IMG/VR virus record: IMGVR_UViG_3300017917_003637
Coordinates: 22,763-86,762 of that record
Length of the DNA: 64,000 nucleotides
Strand: one strand, 5' to 3'
Origin: a virus
The first letter of the stretch is position 1; each line of letters starts with the position of its first letter. The notes under the pieces are model-generated. The model saw only the letters and a list, made by a program, of their open reading frames with translations, did not search any database and was not told the origin of the DNA. Positions 7,197 to 14,942 of the stretch are shown here, one piece after another. Position numbers and translations under genes: made by a program.

Positions 7197-7597
7197 ATGC
7201 TAAAGTGAATAAAGCTGCAAGATTTTATGTTGGGATATGGGATGGGAACGTTGTTGCGTTTGGTGCTGCTATAACAATGCCAAATGGAGCTGTTAAAAAC
7301 GCATGGAGGGGTCATAGGACCGTTGTGTTGCCAGATTTTCAAGGAATGGGTATAGGTGTTAGGTTTTCAGATATAATCGCGCAAATCCACTTAAATGAAG
7401 GTCACAGATATTTTTCAAGAACCGCACACCCGCGCATGGGGGAATATAGGGAGAAATCACAGTTGTGGAAACCAACCAGCAAAAATAAAAAATTAAGAAC
7501 TGATGTTAAACATGAGAATGTTTATAACAATCATTTTGCGGATAATAAAAGGGTGTGTTATAGTCATGAATACATAGGCATAAAAAAAGAGGGATAA
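7172..7597 (+). CDS. GNAT acetyltransferase part of an ABC-GNAT protein
   Basis: The frame from the ATG at 7172 gives 141 residues with the acetyl-CoA-binding GNAT motif VVLPDFQGMGIGVRFSDII at about 50-68. It opens with SQHHYLDAKV, a segment that in fused COG2401-type proteins follows the ATPase domain without a break. The ATG overlaps the ATPase frame by 25 bases. It may therefore be translated separately by coupling, or be the C-terminal half of a slippage product. The substrate of the acetyltransferase is unknown. A bidirectional hairpin overlaps its stop. Confidence 0.75.
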   Translation: MFSQHHYLDAKVNKAARFYVGIWDGNVVAFGAAITMPNGAVKNAWRGHRTVVLPDFQGMGIGVRFSDIIAQIHLNEGHRYFSRTAHPRMGEYREKSQLWKPTSKNKKLRTDVKHENVYNNHFADNKRVCYSHEYIGIKKEG

Positions 7598-7612
7598 ACC
7601 CTCTTTTTTATT
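7584..7612. terminator. Bidirectional terminator between convergent genes
   Basis: AAAAGAGGG and CCCTCTTTT pair around ATAAA, with T-runs on both strands. It overlaps the end of the GNAT gene and the last codons of the - strand gene at 7608. Confidence 0.85.
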
Positions 7613-8249
7613 TTATTCTTTTAGCGATTATTTGTACAGTACAAATTACGTTATTTTTACCCTTGTCGAATTTAACATCAACCACATCAAATTCAAACTC
7701 TATTGAATCTAAATTAAGAGCTGAAGCTATTTGTACTTTGGCTTTATTTATAGCTAAGTCTTTTGCCATTTCTTTGGTTGGACCATCTGTTTTAGCAATT
7801 GATGTAAATGACCCGTCAGCGTTTTTGGTTACACCAATTTTATGTAATTTTTCAATCTTATATGGGTTTTTATTCATAGCATGCATATTTGGGGATGCCA
7901 ATGTTGAAGCAGCCATGCCCAATGTACCGAGTGTTCTAGCAAGACTACCCTCTTCAATTTCCTCTCTAAGAAGTCTTTGGATTAATTGTCTTTGAGATTC
8001 TTTTACGGTTTCAAATTCTTTTTCAGCATCTTTTTCCATTTTAATGAGTCTGTCGTAGTAATCTGGAAATTCTGTAATATGGTCCATAGCGATTTCAGTG
8101 GCTCTTTCTTTGTCATCAGTATGTTCCAATTCAATCTTAACCCCTTTTTTTATTTGAGCTTCTATTTTATCAACAGACACTTTGAATTTATCTGCTATGT
8201 CTTTTACCGTCATTTTGTCGGCTTTTCCGCCTTTGATTGTGTTTTTCAT
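7608..8249 (-). CDS. DUF5661-type protein with gp21-like site
   Basis: Starting at the ATG at 8249 (the frame extension to 8285 would overlap the upstream gene), the protein has 213 residues. Its N-terminal half contains VDKIEAQIKKGVKIELEHT, then AxxIAMDHITEFPDYYDRLIKME, which matches the DUF5661 pattern of unknown function. A middle segment LIQRLLREEIEEGSL carries an LLRE motif like the N-termini of several small proteins here. The C-terminal part is a strand-rich domain beginning with NADGSFTSIAKTDGPTKEMA. It is probably co-transcribed with the metallopeptidase 2 bases upstream. A virion role is possible. Confidence 0.65.
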   Translation of the reverse strand: MKNTIKGGKADKMTVKDIADKFKVSVDKIEAQIKKGVKIELEHTDDKERATEIAMDHITEFPDYYDRLIKMEKDAEKEFETVKESQRQLIQRLLREEIEEGSLARTLGTLGMAASTLASPNMHAMNKNPYKIEKLHKIGVTKNADGSFTSIAKTDGPTKEMAKDLAINKAKVQIASALNLDSIEFEFDVVDVKFDKGKNNVICTVQIIAKRIK

Positions 8250-8251
8250 AA

Positions 8252-8659
8252 TTATATGTAATCTTCTGGGTGTAGTCTTCCCCATTTTCTCATTATTACC
8301 CCAGCCAATGCATTGGCTTCGTTTTCTATTGGACTACCGTCAGCACCATCTTTTTCTGGGTCTGTTAGTTTTCCAATTATATTTTGTTTGTGATGTACAA
8401 GCTCATGAGCAATTGAACGCATAACGTCAATCTTCGCTCTATCCTTTACATATACTTTAACTCTATGGTCACTGTTGTGATAATACGCTGTTGTTCTTAA
8501 GTCTGGTGTTTTTTCAAACGCCAATTCAACTTTTACATCATCATCTATAGCTAACAATTTCTTAGCAAAGTTTACAAAATCAGACACATCCAAGACATCT
8601 TCTTTGTCTTTGGTCATGATTGCTTCTCTAAGTAATTGTTTTATAAATCCTTTTGACAT
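8252..8659 (-). CDS. HExxH zinc metallopeptidase-like protein
   Basis: From the ATG at 8659 the protein has 135 residues. It contains SIAHELVHHKQN, an HExxH zinc-metallopeptidase motif, followed by ENEANALAG, whose glutamate is placed to be the third zinc ligand as in gluzincins. The N-terminus, MSKGFIKQLLREAI, closely matches those of two other small proteins (MKEFIKKLLRE, MKSFIKKLLRE) and ends in a candidate prohead-protease site after residue 12. A capsid-packaged peptidase delivered into the host is one reading, and a structural peptidase another. An ATATTTATA element precedes it. The start at 8659 is preferred over in-frame upstream codons because of that element. Confidence 0.8.
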   Translation of the reverse strand: MSKGFIKQLLREAIMTKDKEDVLDVSDFVNFAKKLLAIDDDVKVELAFEKTPDLRTTAYYHNSDHRVKVYVKDRAKIDVMRSIAHELVHHKQNIIGKLTDPEKDGADGSPIENEANALAGVIMRKWGRLHPEDYI

Positions 8660-8673
8660 TATTATAGTTTTAC

Positions 8674-8682
8674 TATAAATAT
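8674..8682 (-). promoter_or_regulatory. ATATTTATA element
   Basis: On the - strand ATATTTATA is followed by GTAAAAC, 14 bases before the ATG at 8659. Confidence 0.45.
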
Positions 8683-8691
8683 TGTTTAAAA

Positions 8692-8718
8692 TAAAAAAAC
8701 CCACTTTCGTGGGCTTTT
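8692..8718 (-). terminator. Rho-independent terminator after the Clp gene
   Basis: On the - strand GCCCAC and GTGGG pair around GAAA, followed by seven T. It lies just after the ClpC-type gene. Confidence 0.88.
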
Positions 8719-8722
8719 TATG

Positions 8723-11227
8723 TTATGCTTTTTTCTTTGAAGTAGTTTTTTCTATTACTAGAGTTTCCTCATCCTTAGAATATACAATTTTAATCGTATC
8801 CCCTTCTTCAAAGGCTTCTGTTAGAATTTCGTCAGCCACTAAGTCTTCAACGTAATGTTGGATGGCTCTGTTGAGTGGTCTGGCACCGTATTCTTCATCG
8901 TAACCTTGTGTTGCAATAAAATCCAAGGCTTCCTCTGTAATATCCAAATTAAATTTCAACTCAGCAAGTCTGCTTTCCAAGTGTTTGATTTCGATATCGA
9001 TAATCTCTCTGATGTTTTCTTTTGAAAGAGAATTGAACACGATGGCTTCATCAATACGGTTAAGGAATTCTGGTTTGAATTTTTTCTTAAGAGCTTTGTC
9101 AATAATCGCTCTTGTTTTGGCTTGTTCGTTGAATGCGCTAACACCAGTTTCAAATCCCATGTTTTTACCAAATGAGTTTGCTTCTTTAACACCAATGTTA
9201 GAGGTCATAATGATAAGAGCGTTTTTAAAGTTAACCTTACGGCCAAGACCATCGGTTAAATGACCCTCATCAAGCAATTGCAATAGCATATTGAATACAT
9301 CATCATGAGCTTTTTCAATCTCATCAAACAAGATTACACAGTGTGGTTTACGTCTAACTTTTTCAGTTAACTGACCACCTTGGTCGTAACCAACGTAACC
9401 TGGTGGTGGACCAACCAATCGAGATACAGAATGTTTTTCCATGTATTCAGACATGTCAACTCTAACAAGAGCTTCAGCGTCACCATATACATGTTCAGCT
9501 AGCAATTTAGCCAAGAGTGTTTTACCAACACCTGTTGGTCCTAAGAAGATAAATGAACCAACTGGTTTATTTTTATCCTTGATACCGATTCTGTTACGTT
9601 TAATTGCTTTAACAACCTTAACAACAGCATCTTCTTGTCCAATAACTTTTCCGCTCAACTCTTTGTCCATGTTCATAAGACGTTTGCTTTCTTGAGTTGA
9701 AATTTTGTTAAGAGGAATACCAGTCATCATTGAAACAACTTCAGAGATTAACTCAACACCAACTTCAGTTACTTTATCATCTAAGTTTGTCTGCCAATCG
9801 TGGATGGCTTTTTCTAAGTTGTCAGTGATTTCTCTTTCTTTATCACGAAGTTTAGCAGCTTCTTCGTATTGTTGTTTTTTTACAACTTCAGTCTTTTTAT
9901 CAAGGATTTCTTTGATTTGTTCTTCAAGTTCTTTTATATTCTCTGGTTTTTCAACAGATACGTTTGTTGTGGCACCAGCTTCATCCAACACATCGATAGC
10001 CTTGTCTGGCATCGCTCGGTCCATAATGTATCTTGCGGATAGCTTAACACATTCTTCAATGGCTTCTTCGGTGTATTTTACTCTGTGGTGTTTTTCGTAT
10101 TTTTCTTTGATGTTCATCAAAATAACTTTGGTTTGCTCTAAAGTAGGTTCTTCAACAAGCACTTGTTGAAAACGTCTTGTAAGAGCACCGTCTTTTTCGA
10201 TGTTTTCACGGTATTCGTCGAGTGTTGTTGCACCAATGATTTGAATCTCACCTCTAGCCAAGGCTGGTTTAAAGATATTTGAAGCGTCCAGTGAACCGCT
10301 TGAATTACCAGCACCAACAATGGTGTGTAACTCGTCTATGAACAATACGATATCTGGGTTGGATTTACACTCTTCAAGAATGGCTTTCATTCTTTCTTCA
10401 AATTGACCACGGTATTTAGTACCTGCAACAATTGACGCTAAGTCTAGCATGTAGATTTTTTTACCAGTAAGTGTTCTTGGTGCGTTGCCTTCAAAGATAA
10501 GTTGAGCAAGCCCTTCAACGATTGCTGTTTTACCAACACCAGGTTCACCAATCAAAACTGGGTTGTTTTTCTTTCTTCTTGATAGAATTTGAGAAACTCT
10601 TTTGATTTCAACTTCTCTACCTACAACTGGGTCTATTTGACCTTTTTCAACAGCCTTGGAAATGTCTCGACAAAAATTGTCCAACACTGGTGTTTTTGTT
10701 TTGCTGTCTTTGTTCTTGGGTTTTCTGAATGAATCGTTTTCATCGTGGTCTTCATTGCTAAAAGCACTGTTTTTGTGTTCTAATTTGTCCATATTTGTAA
10801 CGGTTTTAAAAAATTTGTTGTAGGTTATACCCATTTCAGCTAGTAAACTAACCAAGGGTGTTTTTGAATCTAGGATACTAAGCATGACGTGAGTAGTATC
10901 AATAATATTGTCTTTTAATTTTTCACAGTGTTTGTCTAAATTTTTGATAATCACTTTCATTTCATCTGAAAAAGGCAAATTATTTCTTCCGTGGTATCCA
11001 GTTCTTGGGGTTAAGTCACTTTTTCTTGTAAAGTCTGAAACCTTATCATATAAGTCAAATGTGTCTATACCCATTATACTTAAGGCTCTAGCACACTCAT
11101 TTTCATTATCAATCATCATAGACAGCACAACGTGTTCAGGCTTAATTCTATTGTCATCATGGCCCTTGGCTTCTTTTGTTGCAATAGTCATAATGATTTT
11201 AACTTTTGGGTCTATTTTTCTGTCCAT
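8723..11227 (-). CDS. clpC: ClpC-type AAA+ unfoldase
   Basis: An 834-residue HSP100 protein that uses ATP to unfold proteins. A Clp N-domain spans about 1-145. AAA-1 has Walker A GEPGVGKT at 227-234 and Walker B LFIDE at 295-299. A short UVR-like helical insert (about 445-470, QQYEEAAKLRDKE) is typical of ClpC/ClpB-type linkers but far shorter than the ClpB middle domain. AAA-2 has Walker A GPTGVGKT at 563-570 and Walker B ILFDE at 632-636. A KNMGFETG loop at about 688-695 is placed like the ClpP-docking loop of ClpC (x-GF). No ClpP gene is in the window, so docking to host ClpP is possible. It has its own host-type promoter and terminator. Confidence 0.95.
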   Translation of the reverse strand: MDRKIDPKVKIIMTIATKEAKGHDDNRIKPEHVVLSMMIDNENECARALSIMGIDTFDLYDKVSDFTRKSDLTPRTGYHGRNNLPFSDEMKVIIKNLDKHCEKLKDNIIDTTHVMLSILDSKTPLVSLLAEMGITYNKFFKTVTNMDKLEHKNSAFSNEDHDENDSFRKPKNKDSKTKTPVLDNFCRDISKAVEKGQIDPVVGREVEIKRVSQILSRRKKNNPVLIGEPGVGKTAIVEGLAQLIFEGNAPRTLTGKKIYMLDLASIVAGTKYRGQFEERMKAILEECKSNPDIVLFIDELHTIVGAGNSSGSLDASNIFKPALARGEIQIIGATTLDEYRENIEKDGALTRRFQQVLVEEPTLEQTKVILMNIKEKYEKHHRVKYTEEAIEECVKLSARYIMDRAMPDKAIDVLDEAGATTNVSVEKPENIKELEEQIKEILDKKTEVVKKQQYEEAAKLRDKEREITDNLEKAIHDWQTNLDDKVTEVGVELISEVVSMMTGIPLNKISTQESKRLMNMDKELSGKVIGQEDAVVKVVKAIKRNRIGIKDKNKPVGSFIFLGPTGVGKTLLAKLLAEHVYGDAEALVRVDMSEYMEKHSVSRLVGPPPGYVGYDQGGQLTEKVRRKPHCVILFDEIEKAHDDVFNMLLQLLDEGHLTDGLGRKVNFKNALIIMTSNIGVKEANSFGKNMGFETGVSAFNEQAKTRAIIDKALKKKFKPEFLNRIDEAIVFNSLSKENIREIIDIEIKHLESRLAELKFNLDITEEALDFIATQGYDEEYGARPLNRAIQHYVEDLVADEILTEAFEEGDTIKIVYSKDEETLVIEKTTSKKKA

Positions 11228-11244
11228 ACTTGGTTTATTTTTTG

Positions 11245-11274
11245 CAAATATACTAAATTATTTTTAAAAAGCAA
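11245..11274 (-). promoter_or_regulatory. Bacteroidota-type promoter for the Clp gene
   Basis: On the - strand TTG (11272-11274), a 19-base spacer and TATATTTG (11245-11252), 17 bases before the ATG at 11227. Confidence 0.65.
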
Positions 11275-11276
11275 TA

Positions 11277-11307
11277 TTGATTTTTACAATAATTATTCGT
11301 ATATTTG
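11277..11307 (+). promoter_or_regulatory. Bacteroidota-type promoter, divergent from the Clp promoter
   Basis: TTG at 11277-11279, a 20-base spacer and TATATTTG at 11300-11307, 12 bases before the ATG at 11320. Its -33 box nearly abuts that of the Clp promoter. Confidence 0.65.
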
Positions 11308-11319
11308 TATAAAAACAAT

Positions 11320-11538
11320 ATGATACCTACTGTACCTAAATTTGGAAAAGTTGAATTATTGGTAAACACTGGCACTGCTAGAACCAATTTAAGCTTTGAT
11401 GACTGTGGTCTTATGATTACTGGTGATTATATTATCGTAATCTTAGACGAAAAGGATGAAATGAACCATACACTTACTAGTACTGGTAAGATTTTTCATT
11501 TAAGAGATGTTGACTCTTATAAAACACACGCAAAATAA
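11320..11538 (+). CDS. Unknown small protein (72 aa)
   Basis: The ATG at 11320 gives 72 residues; the frame extension to 11305 runs into the promoter. The protein is strand-rich (KVELLVNTGTARTNLSFDDCGLMITGDYIIVIL) and looks like a small beta barrel, but I cannot name a family. It heads a run of small + strand genes leading to thymidylate synthase and has a clear host-type promoter. Confidence 0.65.
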   Translation: MIPTVPKFGKVELLVNTGTARTNLSFDDCGLMITGDYIIVILDEKDEMNHTLTSTGKIFHLRDVDSYKTHAK

Positions 11539-11560
11539 CAATTACCTAATAAAAACATTT

Positions 11561-12028
11561 ATGCTTTTAAAAAAACAAGAAAACAACAATGTAACTAAGG
11601 CTATCTACGCCTCTTCTAATGTCTGCGCATCAACGTATGATAGAACAACTAGAGACTTAACCATTATCTTTAACAATGGTGGTCAATACAAGTACCCTAA
11701 CGTTTCTGAAACTGACTACACTCGTTTTGAGCTTGCCGATAGTCAAGGTGTGGTTTTAAACTCACATATCAAAAAATATGCGTTTGAAAAATTAGATAAA
11801 GTTGACCCTAGCGCTATTTTGGCTGAGGTTACTGAATTAAAAGACGCTGAGAAAAAAGCAAGAATTCAACAAGTAACTAAATCTATGGTTGCTGCTATTA
11901 ACGCTGTTAGTGTTTATTATGAATCAACTGAAACTGTTGACCCAGCGTTGTATACTAAAATGAAGTCAGCGATGGAAGAATATGAAAAAATAACATCTTC
12001 AGCTGCCGCTACAGTAGTTAACGACTAA
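11561..12028 (+). CDS. KTSC-domain protein
   Basis: From the ATG at 11561 the protein has 155 residues. Residues about 10-75 match the small KTSC domain: a strand pair ending in LTIIFNNGGQYKYPNV, then a helix and the turn ADSQGVVLNSHIKKY, where the aromatic and small residues sit as in the family. This domain is found alone in many phages and at the edge of some lysyl-tRNA synthetases; its function is not established. The C-terminal half is a helical, possibly coiled-coil extension. The neighbours are small unknown genes. Confidence 0.75.
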   Translation: MLLKKQENNNVTKAIYASSNVCASTYDRTTRDLTIIFNNGGQYKYPNVSETDYTRFELADSQGVVLNSHIKKYAFEKLDKVDPSAILAEVTELKDAEKKARIQQVTKSMVAAINAVSVYYESTETVDPALYTKMKSAMEEYEKITSSAAATVVND

Positions 12029-12030
12029 TT

Positions 12031-12465
12031 ATGGTTGAGGAATATGAAAATAAATGCACGGATTGGGTGTTCTTAAAAGAGCACCCATTAGTGCGTTTTA
12101 CGGATTATCCATTATCAATGGTTCATATTACTGATGGCATAAATGTTAGAAGTAGAACTGTTGATGTTAAAAGTTGTCAAATAGATTTGGTTGGTAGACT
12201 TAAAAAAGAAGAAAAAATTCGTAATAGAATGTTTGTTGTATATCCGTTTAATAAAGATAAAGAACAAATTTATAGTATAACATATAACCCTATGAATTTT
12301 TCAGAAGTTAAAACAATAAGATTTGCTGAGATTGAAATAACCAAGGAAGAGTGGAATTTTATGATGAAACAAAAACTTAGAGAGCGAGAAGAAAATTACA
12401 AAAAATCACTAGAAAAAGAAAGAAGAGCAAACACAAATTACAAATACCTTTTAATTAGAAGATAA
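12031..12465 (+). CDS. Unknown protein (144 aa)
   Basis: A 144-residue protein starting 2 bases after the KTSC gene's stop. The N-terminal part is mixed, with several hydrophobic strands. The C-terminal 40 residues are a highly charged helix (KQKLREREENYKKSLEKERRA). Its stop overlaps the next start in a TAATG arrangement, showing translational coupling. No family recognised. Confidence 0.65.
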   Translation: MVEEYENKCTDWVFLKEHPLVRFTDYPLSMVHITDGINVRSRTVDVKSCQIDLVGRLKKEEKIRNRMFVVYPFNKDKEQIYSITYNPMNFSEVKTIRFAEIEITKEEWNFMMKQKLREREENYKKSLEKERRANTNYKYLLIRR

Positions 12466-12743
12466 TGAAAAATAAAGATTACAAAAAACTTAGTTTATTA
12501 AACTATGAAGGTGATGTACTTAAAGCATATCATATCCCACTAGCCAAAACTTTTCTTGTTGTTGATGACCATGGTCATATTGTTGAGTCATGTTCTAAAA
12601 AAGAGTTGATTGATTTCCTAGAGGGTAGGAAAGAAATAACTACCAGCTATGGTAAAACATATAACTTTACCAAAGAACATGAAGGTGCAAAAAGAAGCCC
12701 AGAAGAAATTAACGAATTTTTAAAATTGCAAAAAGATGAGTAA
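12465..12743 (+). CDS. Unknown small protein (92 aa)
   Basis: A 92-residue protein whose ATG overlaps the preceding stop by one base. It shows strands (LAKTFLVVDDHGHIVES) followed by a charged C-terminal helix. Its last 8 bases overlap the next gene. Function unknown; its position in a tightly packed early operon supports that it is real. Confidence 0.6.
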   Translation: MKNKDYKKLSLLNYEGDVLKAYHIPLAKTFLVVDDHGHIVESCSKKELIDFLEGRKEITTSYGKTYNFTKEHEGAKRSPEEINEFLKLQKDE

Positions 12744-12921
12744 TGTAACTATAAGTAAAGAAAAATTACAAAAATTGTTAGACAATTTTTATGAAGTTTG
12801 CAACTTATGTGATGAAATGGATATCTATGAGTTTGAAGAAGGTGATGAATCTATGCAAGAGATGAAAAAATGGGCTAAAGATACTTTTGGTAGAAAAATT
12901 GATAAGGACAATTATGAATAA
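12736..12921 (+). CDS. Unknown small acidic protein (61 aa)
   Basis: A 61-residue acidic helical protein overlapping both neighbours by 8 bases. It carries two close cysteines (EVCNLCDEMD), too few for a clear metal site. It is a coupled member of the small-gene operon before thymidylate synthase. Confidence 0.55.
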   Translation: MSNVTISKEKLQKLLDNFYEVCNLCDEMDIYEFEEGDESMQEMKKWAKDTFGRKIDKDNYE

Positions 12922-13072
12922 TTTAGATGGTTCAGAATTTATAGATGATGATTTATGGGACCATTATAGTGGTTTACCTAGCCCAGCGTGGTATCAACAC
13001 ATAAAAGAACAAAATGAAAAAGATAATCATGATAATAGCATTCCTAGCGGAAATGCTGATAAACAAATTTAA
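12914..13072 (+). CDS. Unknown small protein (52 aa)
   Basis: From the ATG at 12914 the frame gives 52 residues, with an aromatic centre (DDLWDHYSGLPSPAWYQHIKE). The start overlaps the previous stop by 8 bases, whereas an in-frame codon at 12887 would overlap much more. No family recognised. Confidence 0.5.
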   Translation: MNNLDGSEFIDDDLWDHYSGLPSPAWYQHIKEQNEKDNHDNSIPSGNADKQI

Positions 13073-13090
13073 ACGTAAAAGAAAAAGTAT

Positions 13091-14356
13091 ATGGGATTTG
13101 TAAACAACCTAGATAAACAATACACAGACCTACTCAGAGATATCCTAGAAAACGGTACACGTAAGGGTGACCGTACTGGGACTGGAACAATTTCACTATT
13201 TGGAAGACAAATCAGACACAAAATGTCAGAAGGATTTCCACTTCTAACTACAAAGAAAATGCCATTCAAAACAATCGTAACAGAACTTCTTTGGTTCTTA
13301 CGAGGTGATACAAACATCAAATACCTTGTTGATAATAATTGTCATATTTGGGATGGAGATGCTTATAAGAATTTTATCAACCACCCTGATTATAAAGCCG
13401 AGTCTGTCGCTGATTTAATGAGGTCACAAGCTGGTCAATTGGCAAAATGCTCAACACAAGAAGAATTCATAAACAGAATCAAAACTGATGATAAATTTGC
13501 TAAGAAGTGGGGTGAATTAGGTCCAATTTATGGTAAGCAATGGAGAAAATGGAGTGTTTTACCTGATAAGTATGGTGCTTACAATCGTAACCCCATTGAC
13601 CAAATCCAAAATCTAATCAACGACCTTAAAACAAATCCTGACTCAAGACGATTAATGGTCAACGCTTGGAATGTTGGTGAATTAGACCAAATGGTTCTTC
13701 CACCTTGTCATTATGGATTTCAAGTTTATACAAGAGAGTTGAGTTTGGATGAAAGAAATGATTTGCTTTACAAAAAAATAGGTGGTGAACATAAAAGAGA
13801 AAATTGTTTTAGTGATGAAGAGTTTGAAAGAGAGACATTACAAGATTGTAAAGCTTTTAACATTCCAACCAGAGCAATCTCTTTAATGTGGAATCAACGT
13901 TCAGTAGATACTTTCTTAGGTTTACCATTCAACATTGCTTCTTATGGATTGTTATTGGAGATAATTGCAAAAGAAGTTAATATGGTACCCGATGAATTGA
14001 TAGGTAACTTGGCTGATGTACATTTGTATTCAAACCATGTGGACCAAGCCATGGAACAAATTGGTAGAGATTTAACCGATGAGGAAAGATACAACATTTG
14101 GTTCAACAACAATTATGAAACTGGTATGGAGAGATATTTTGACCCTAACAATTTACCAGATTTTGACAATGAGTATTATGAACCAACACCTAAACGAACA
14201 AGAGAACCTTTTCCATTACCTAAATTAACATTTAACCCTATATTCTTAGCCAACCTAGAACATAAAGGGTTTGATGAAGCTATAAATGGTGAAGTTAATT
14301 TTCAATTAGAAAACTATCAATCACATTCAATAATTAAAGCACCACTTTCAAACTAG
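13091..14356 (+). CDS. thyA: Thymidylate synthase (ThyA type), unusually long
   Basis: The enzyme converts dUMP to dTMP with methylene-tetrahydrofolate as one-carbon donor and reductant. Visible motifs are RTGTGTISLFG near 28-38, the phosphate-binding DSRRL at 184-188, the catalytic cysteine in PPCHYGFQ (C206), DTFLGLPFN near 273-281 and HLYSNHVDQ. At 421 residues it is much longer than the usual 260-290. The extra length comes from inserts at about 95-145 and 217-255 and from a long C-terminal region. The native C-terminus, which usually ends in a conserved P-V-A/I motif, is instead IIKAPLSN. Together with dUTPase (60 kb) it supplies dTTP for phage DNA synthesis. Confidence 0.97.
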   Translation: MGFVNNLDKQYTDLLRDILENGTRKGDRTGTGTISLFGRQIRHKMSEGFPLLTTKKMPFKTIVTELLWFLRGDTNIKYLVDNNCHIWDGDAYKNFINHPDYKAESVADLMRSQAGQLAKCSTQEEFINRIKTDDKFAKKWGELGPIYGKQWRKWSVLPDKYGAYNRNPIDQIQNLINDLKTNPDSRRLMVNAWNVGELDQMVLPPCHYGFQVYTRELSLDERNDLLYKKIGGEHKRENCFSDEEFERETLQDCKAFNIPTRAISLMWNQRSVDTFLGLPFNIASYGLLLEIIAKEVNMVPDELIGNLADVHLYSNHVDQAMEQIGRDLTDEERYNIWFNNNYETGMERYFDPNNLPDFDNEYYEPTPKRTREPFPLPKLTFNPIFLANLEHKGFDEAINGEVNFQLENYQSHSIIKAPLSN

Positions 14357-14360
14357 TATG

Positions 14361-14369
14361 ATATTTATT
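14361..14369 (+). promoter_or_regulatory. ATATTTATT element within a palindrome
   Basis: GATATTTATTTATAAAATATC (centred near 14370) contains ATATTTATT and an inverted repeat, directly before the ATG at 14384. Confidence 0.35.
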
Positions 14370-14383
14370 TATAAAATATCATT

Positions 14384-14884
14384 ATGTTTGAAGCAATTAA
14401 AAATCTTAAACCAGCACATAGATTTCAAGCCTTTTTGGTTGTTGTAATCTTATCAACATTATCATCAGTTACAACAGCTTACTTGTCAACAGATGATTGT
14501 AGTGGATTAGCTAACCAATACAATGTATTGATTAAAAACTACACTGAGACATTGTCATTAAACAATCAGTTGGTTTCTGACAACAATCAGAAACAAAAAG
14601 ATTTTATGTTGATAAAGAAAATGTTGGATAGTTTAAACATGGTTGAACCTGAAATTGTTAAAAAAACAACAATAAAAAATAAAACAGATAGGCCTATTGT
14701 TCATCACACTGTTAGAGATAATCATTTAGTTGATAGTGTTATGGTGGCAACATCGCCATTAGAAGTTGAAACTAGAAGTAGTAAAACTATAACGACTGAA
14801 ACAACAGTAAGCAAAATAGGTGATAAACACAAATCAATTTTAGGTAATGTTTATGACGTATTAAAAAAACACGAAAAACAATAA
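14384..14884 (+). CDS. Single-pass membrane protein, unknown
   Basis: A 166-residue protein with one hydrophobic segment near the N-terminus (about 15-32, FQAFLVVVILSTLSSVTTAYL). This is followed by a polar, partly coiled-coil domain (LIKNYTETLSLNNQLVSDNNQK) and a Thr/Lys-rich tail. The topology fits an inner-membrane anchor with most of the protein outside, as in i-spanins or membrane-anchored phage proteins. No lipobox or peptidase motif is seen. It lies between thymidylate synthase and the tail-fibre genes and has its own terminator. Confidence 0.6.
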   Translation: MFEAIKNLKPAHRFQAFLVVVILSTLSSVTTAYLSTDDCSGLANQYNVLIKNYTETLSLNNQLVSDNNQKQKDFMLIKKMLDSLNMVEPEIVKKTTIKNKTDRPIVHHTVRDNHLVDSVMVATSPLEVETRSSKTITTETTVSKIGDKHKSILGNVYDVLKKHEKQ

Positions 14885-14909
14885 AAAACACCCAAAAGGG
14901 TGTTTTTTT
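14883..14909 (+). terminator. Rho-independent terminator
   Basis: AAACACCC and GGGTGTTT pair around AAAA, followed by T-rich sequence. Confidence 0.88.
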
Positions 14910-14919
14910 ATTTTAAAGA

Positions 14920-14928
14920 ATATTTATA
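14920..14928 (+). promoter_or_regulatory. ATATTTATA element before the fibre gene
   Basis: ATATTTATA followed by GTTAAAAAC, 14 bases before the ATG at 14943. Confidence 0.45.
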
Positions 14929-14942
14929 GTTAAAAACTTAAT

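Noticed and set aside
9441-10169. Two + strand frames opposite the Clp gene
   Set aside because: Complement of a well-supported ATPase gene; no promoter or leader, Ser/Leu-rich shadow composition.
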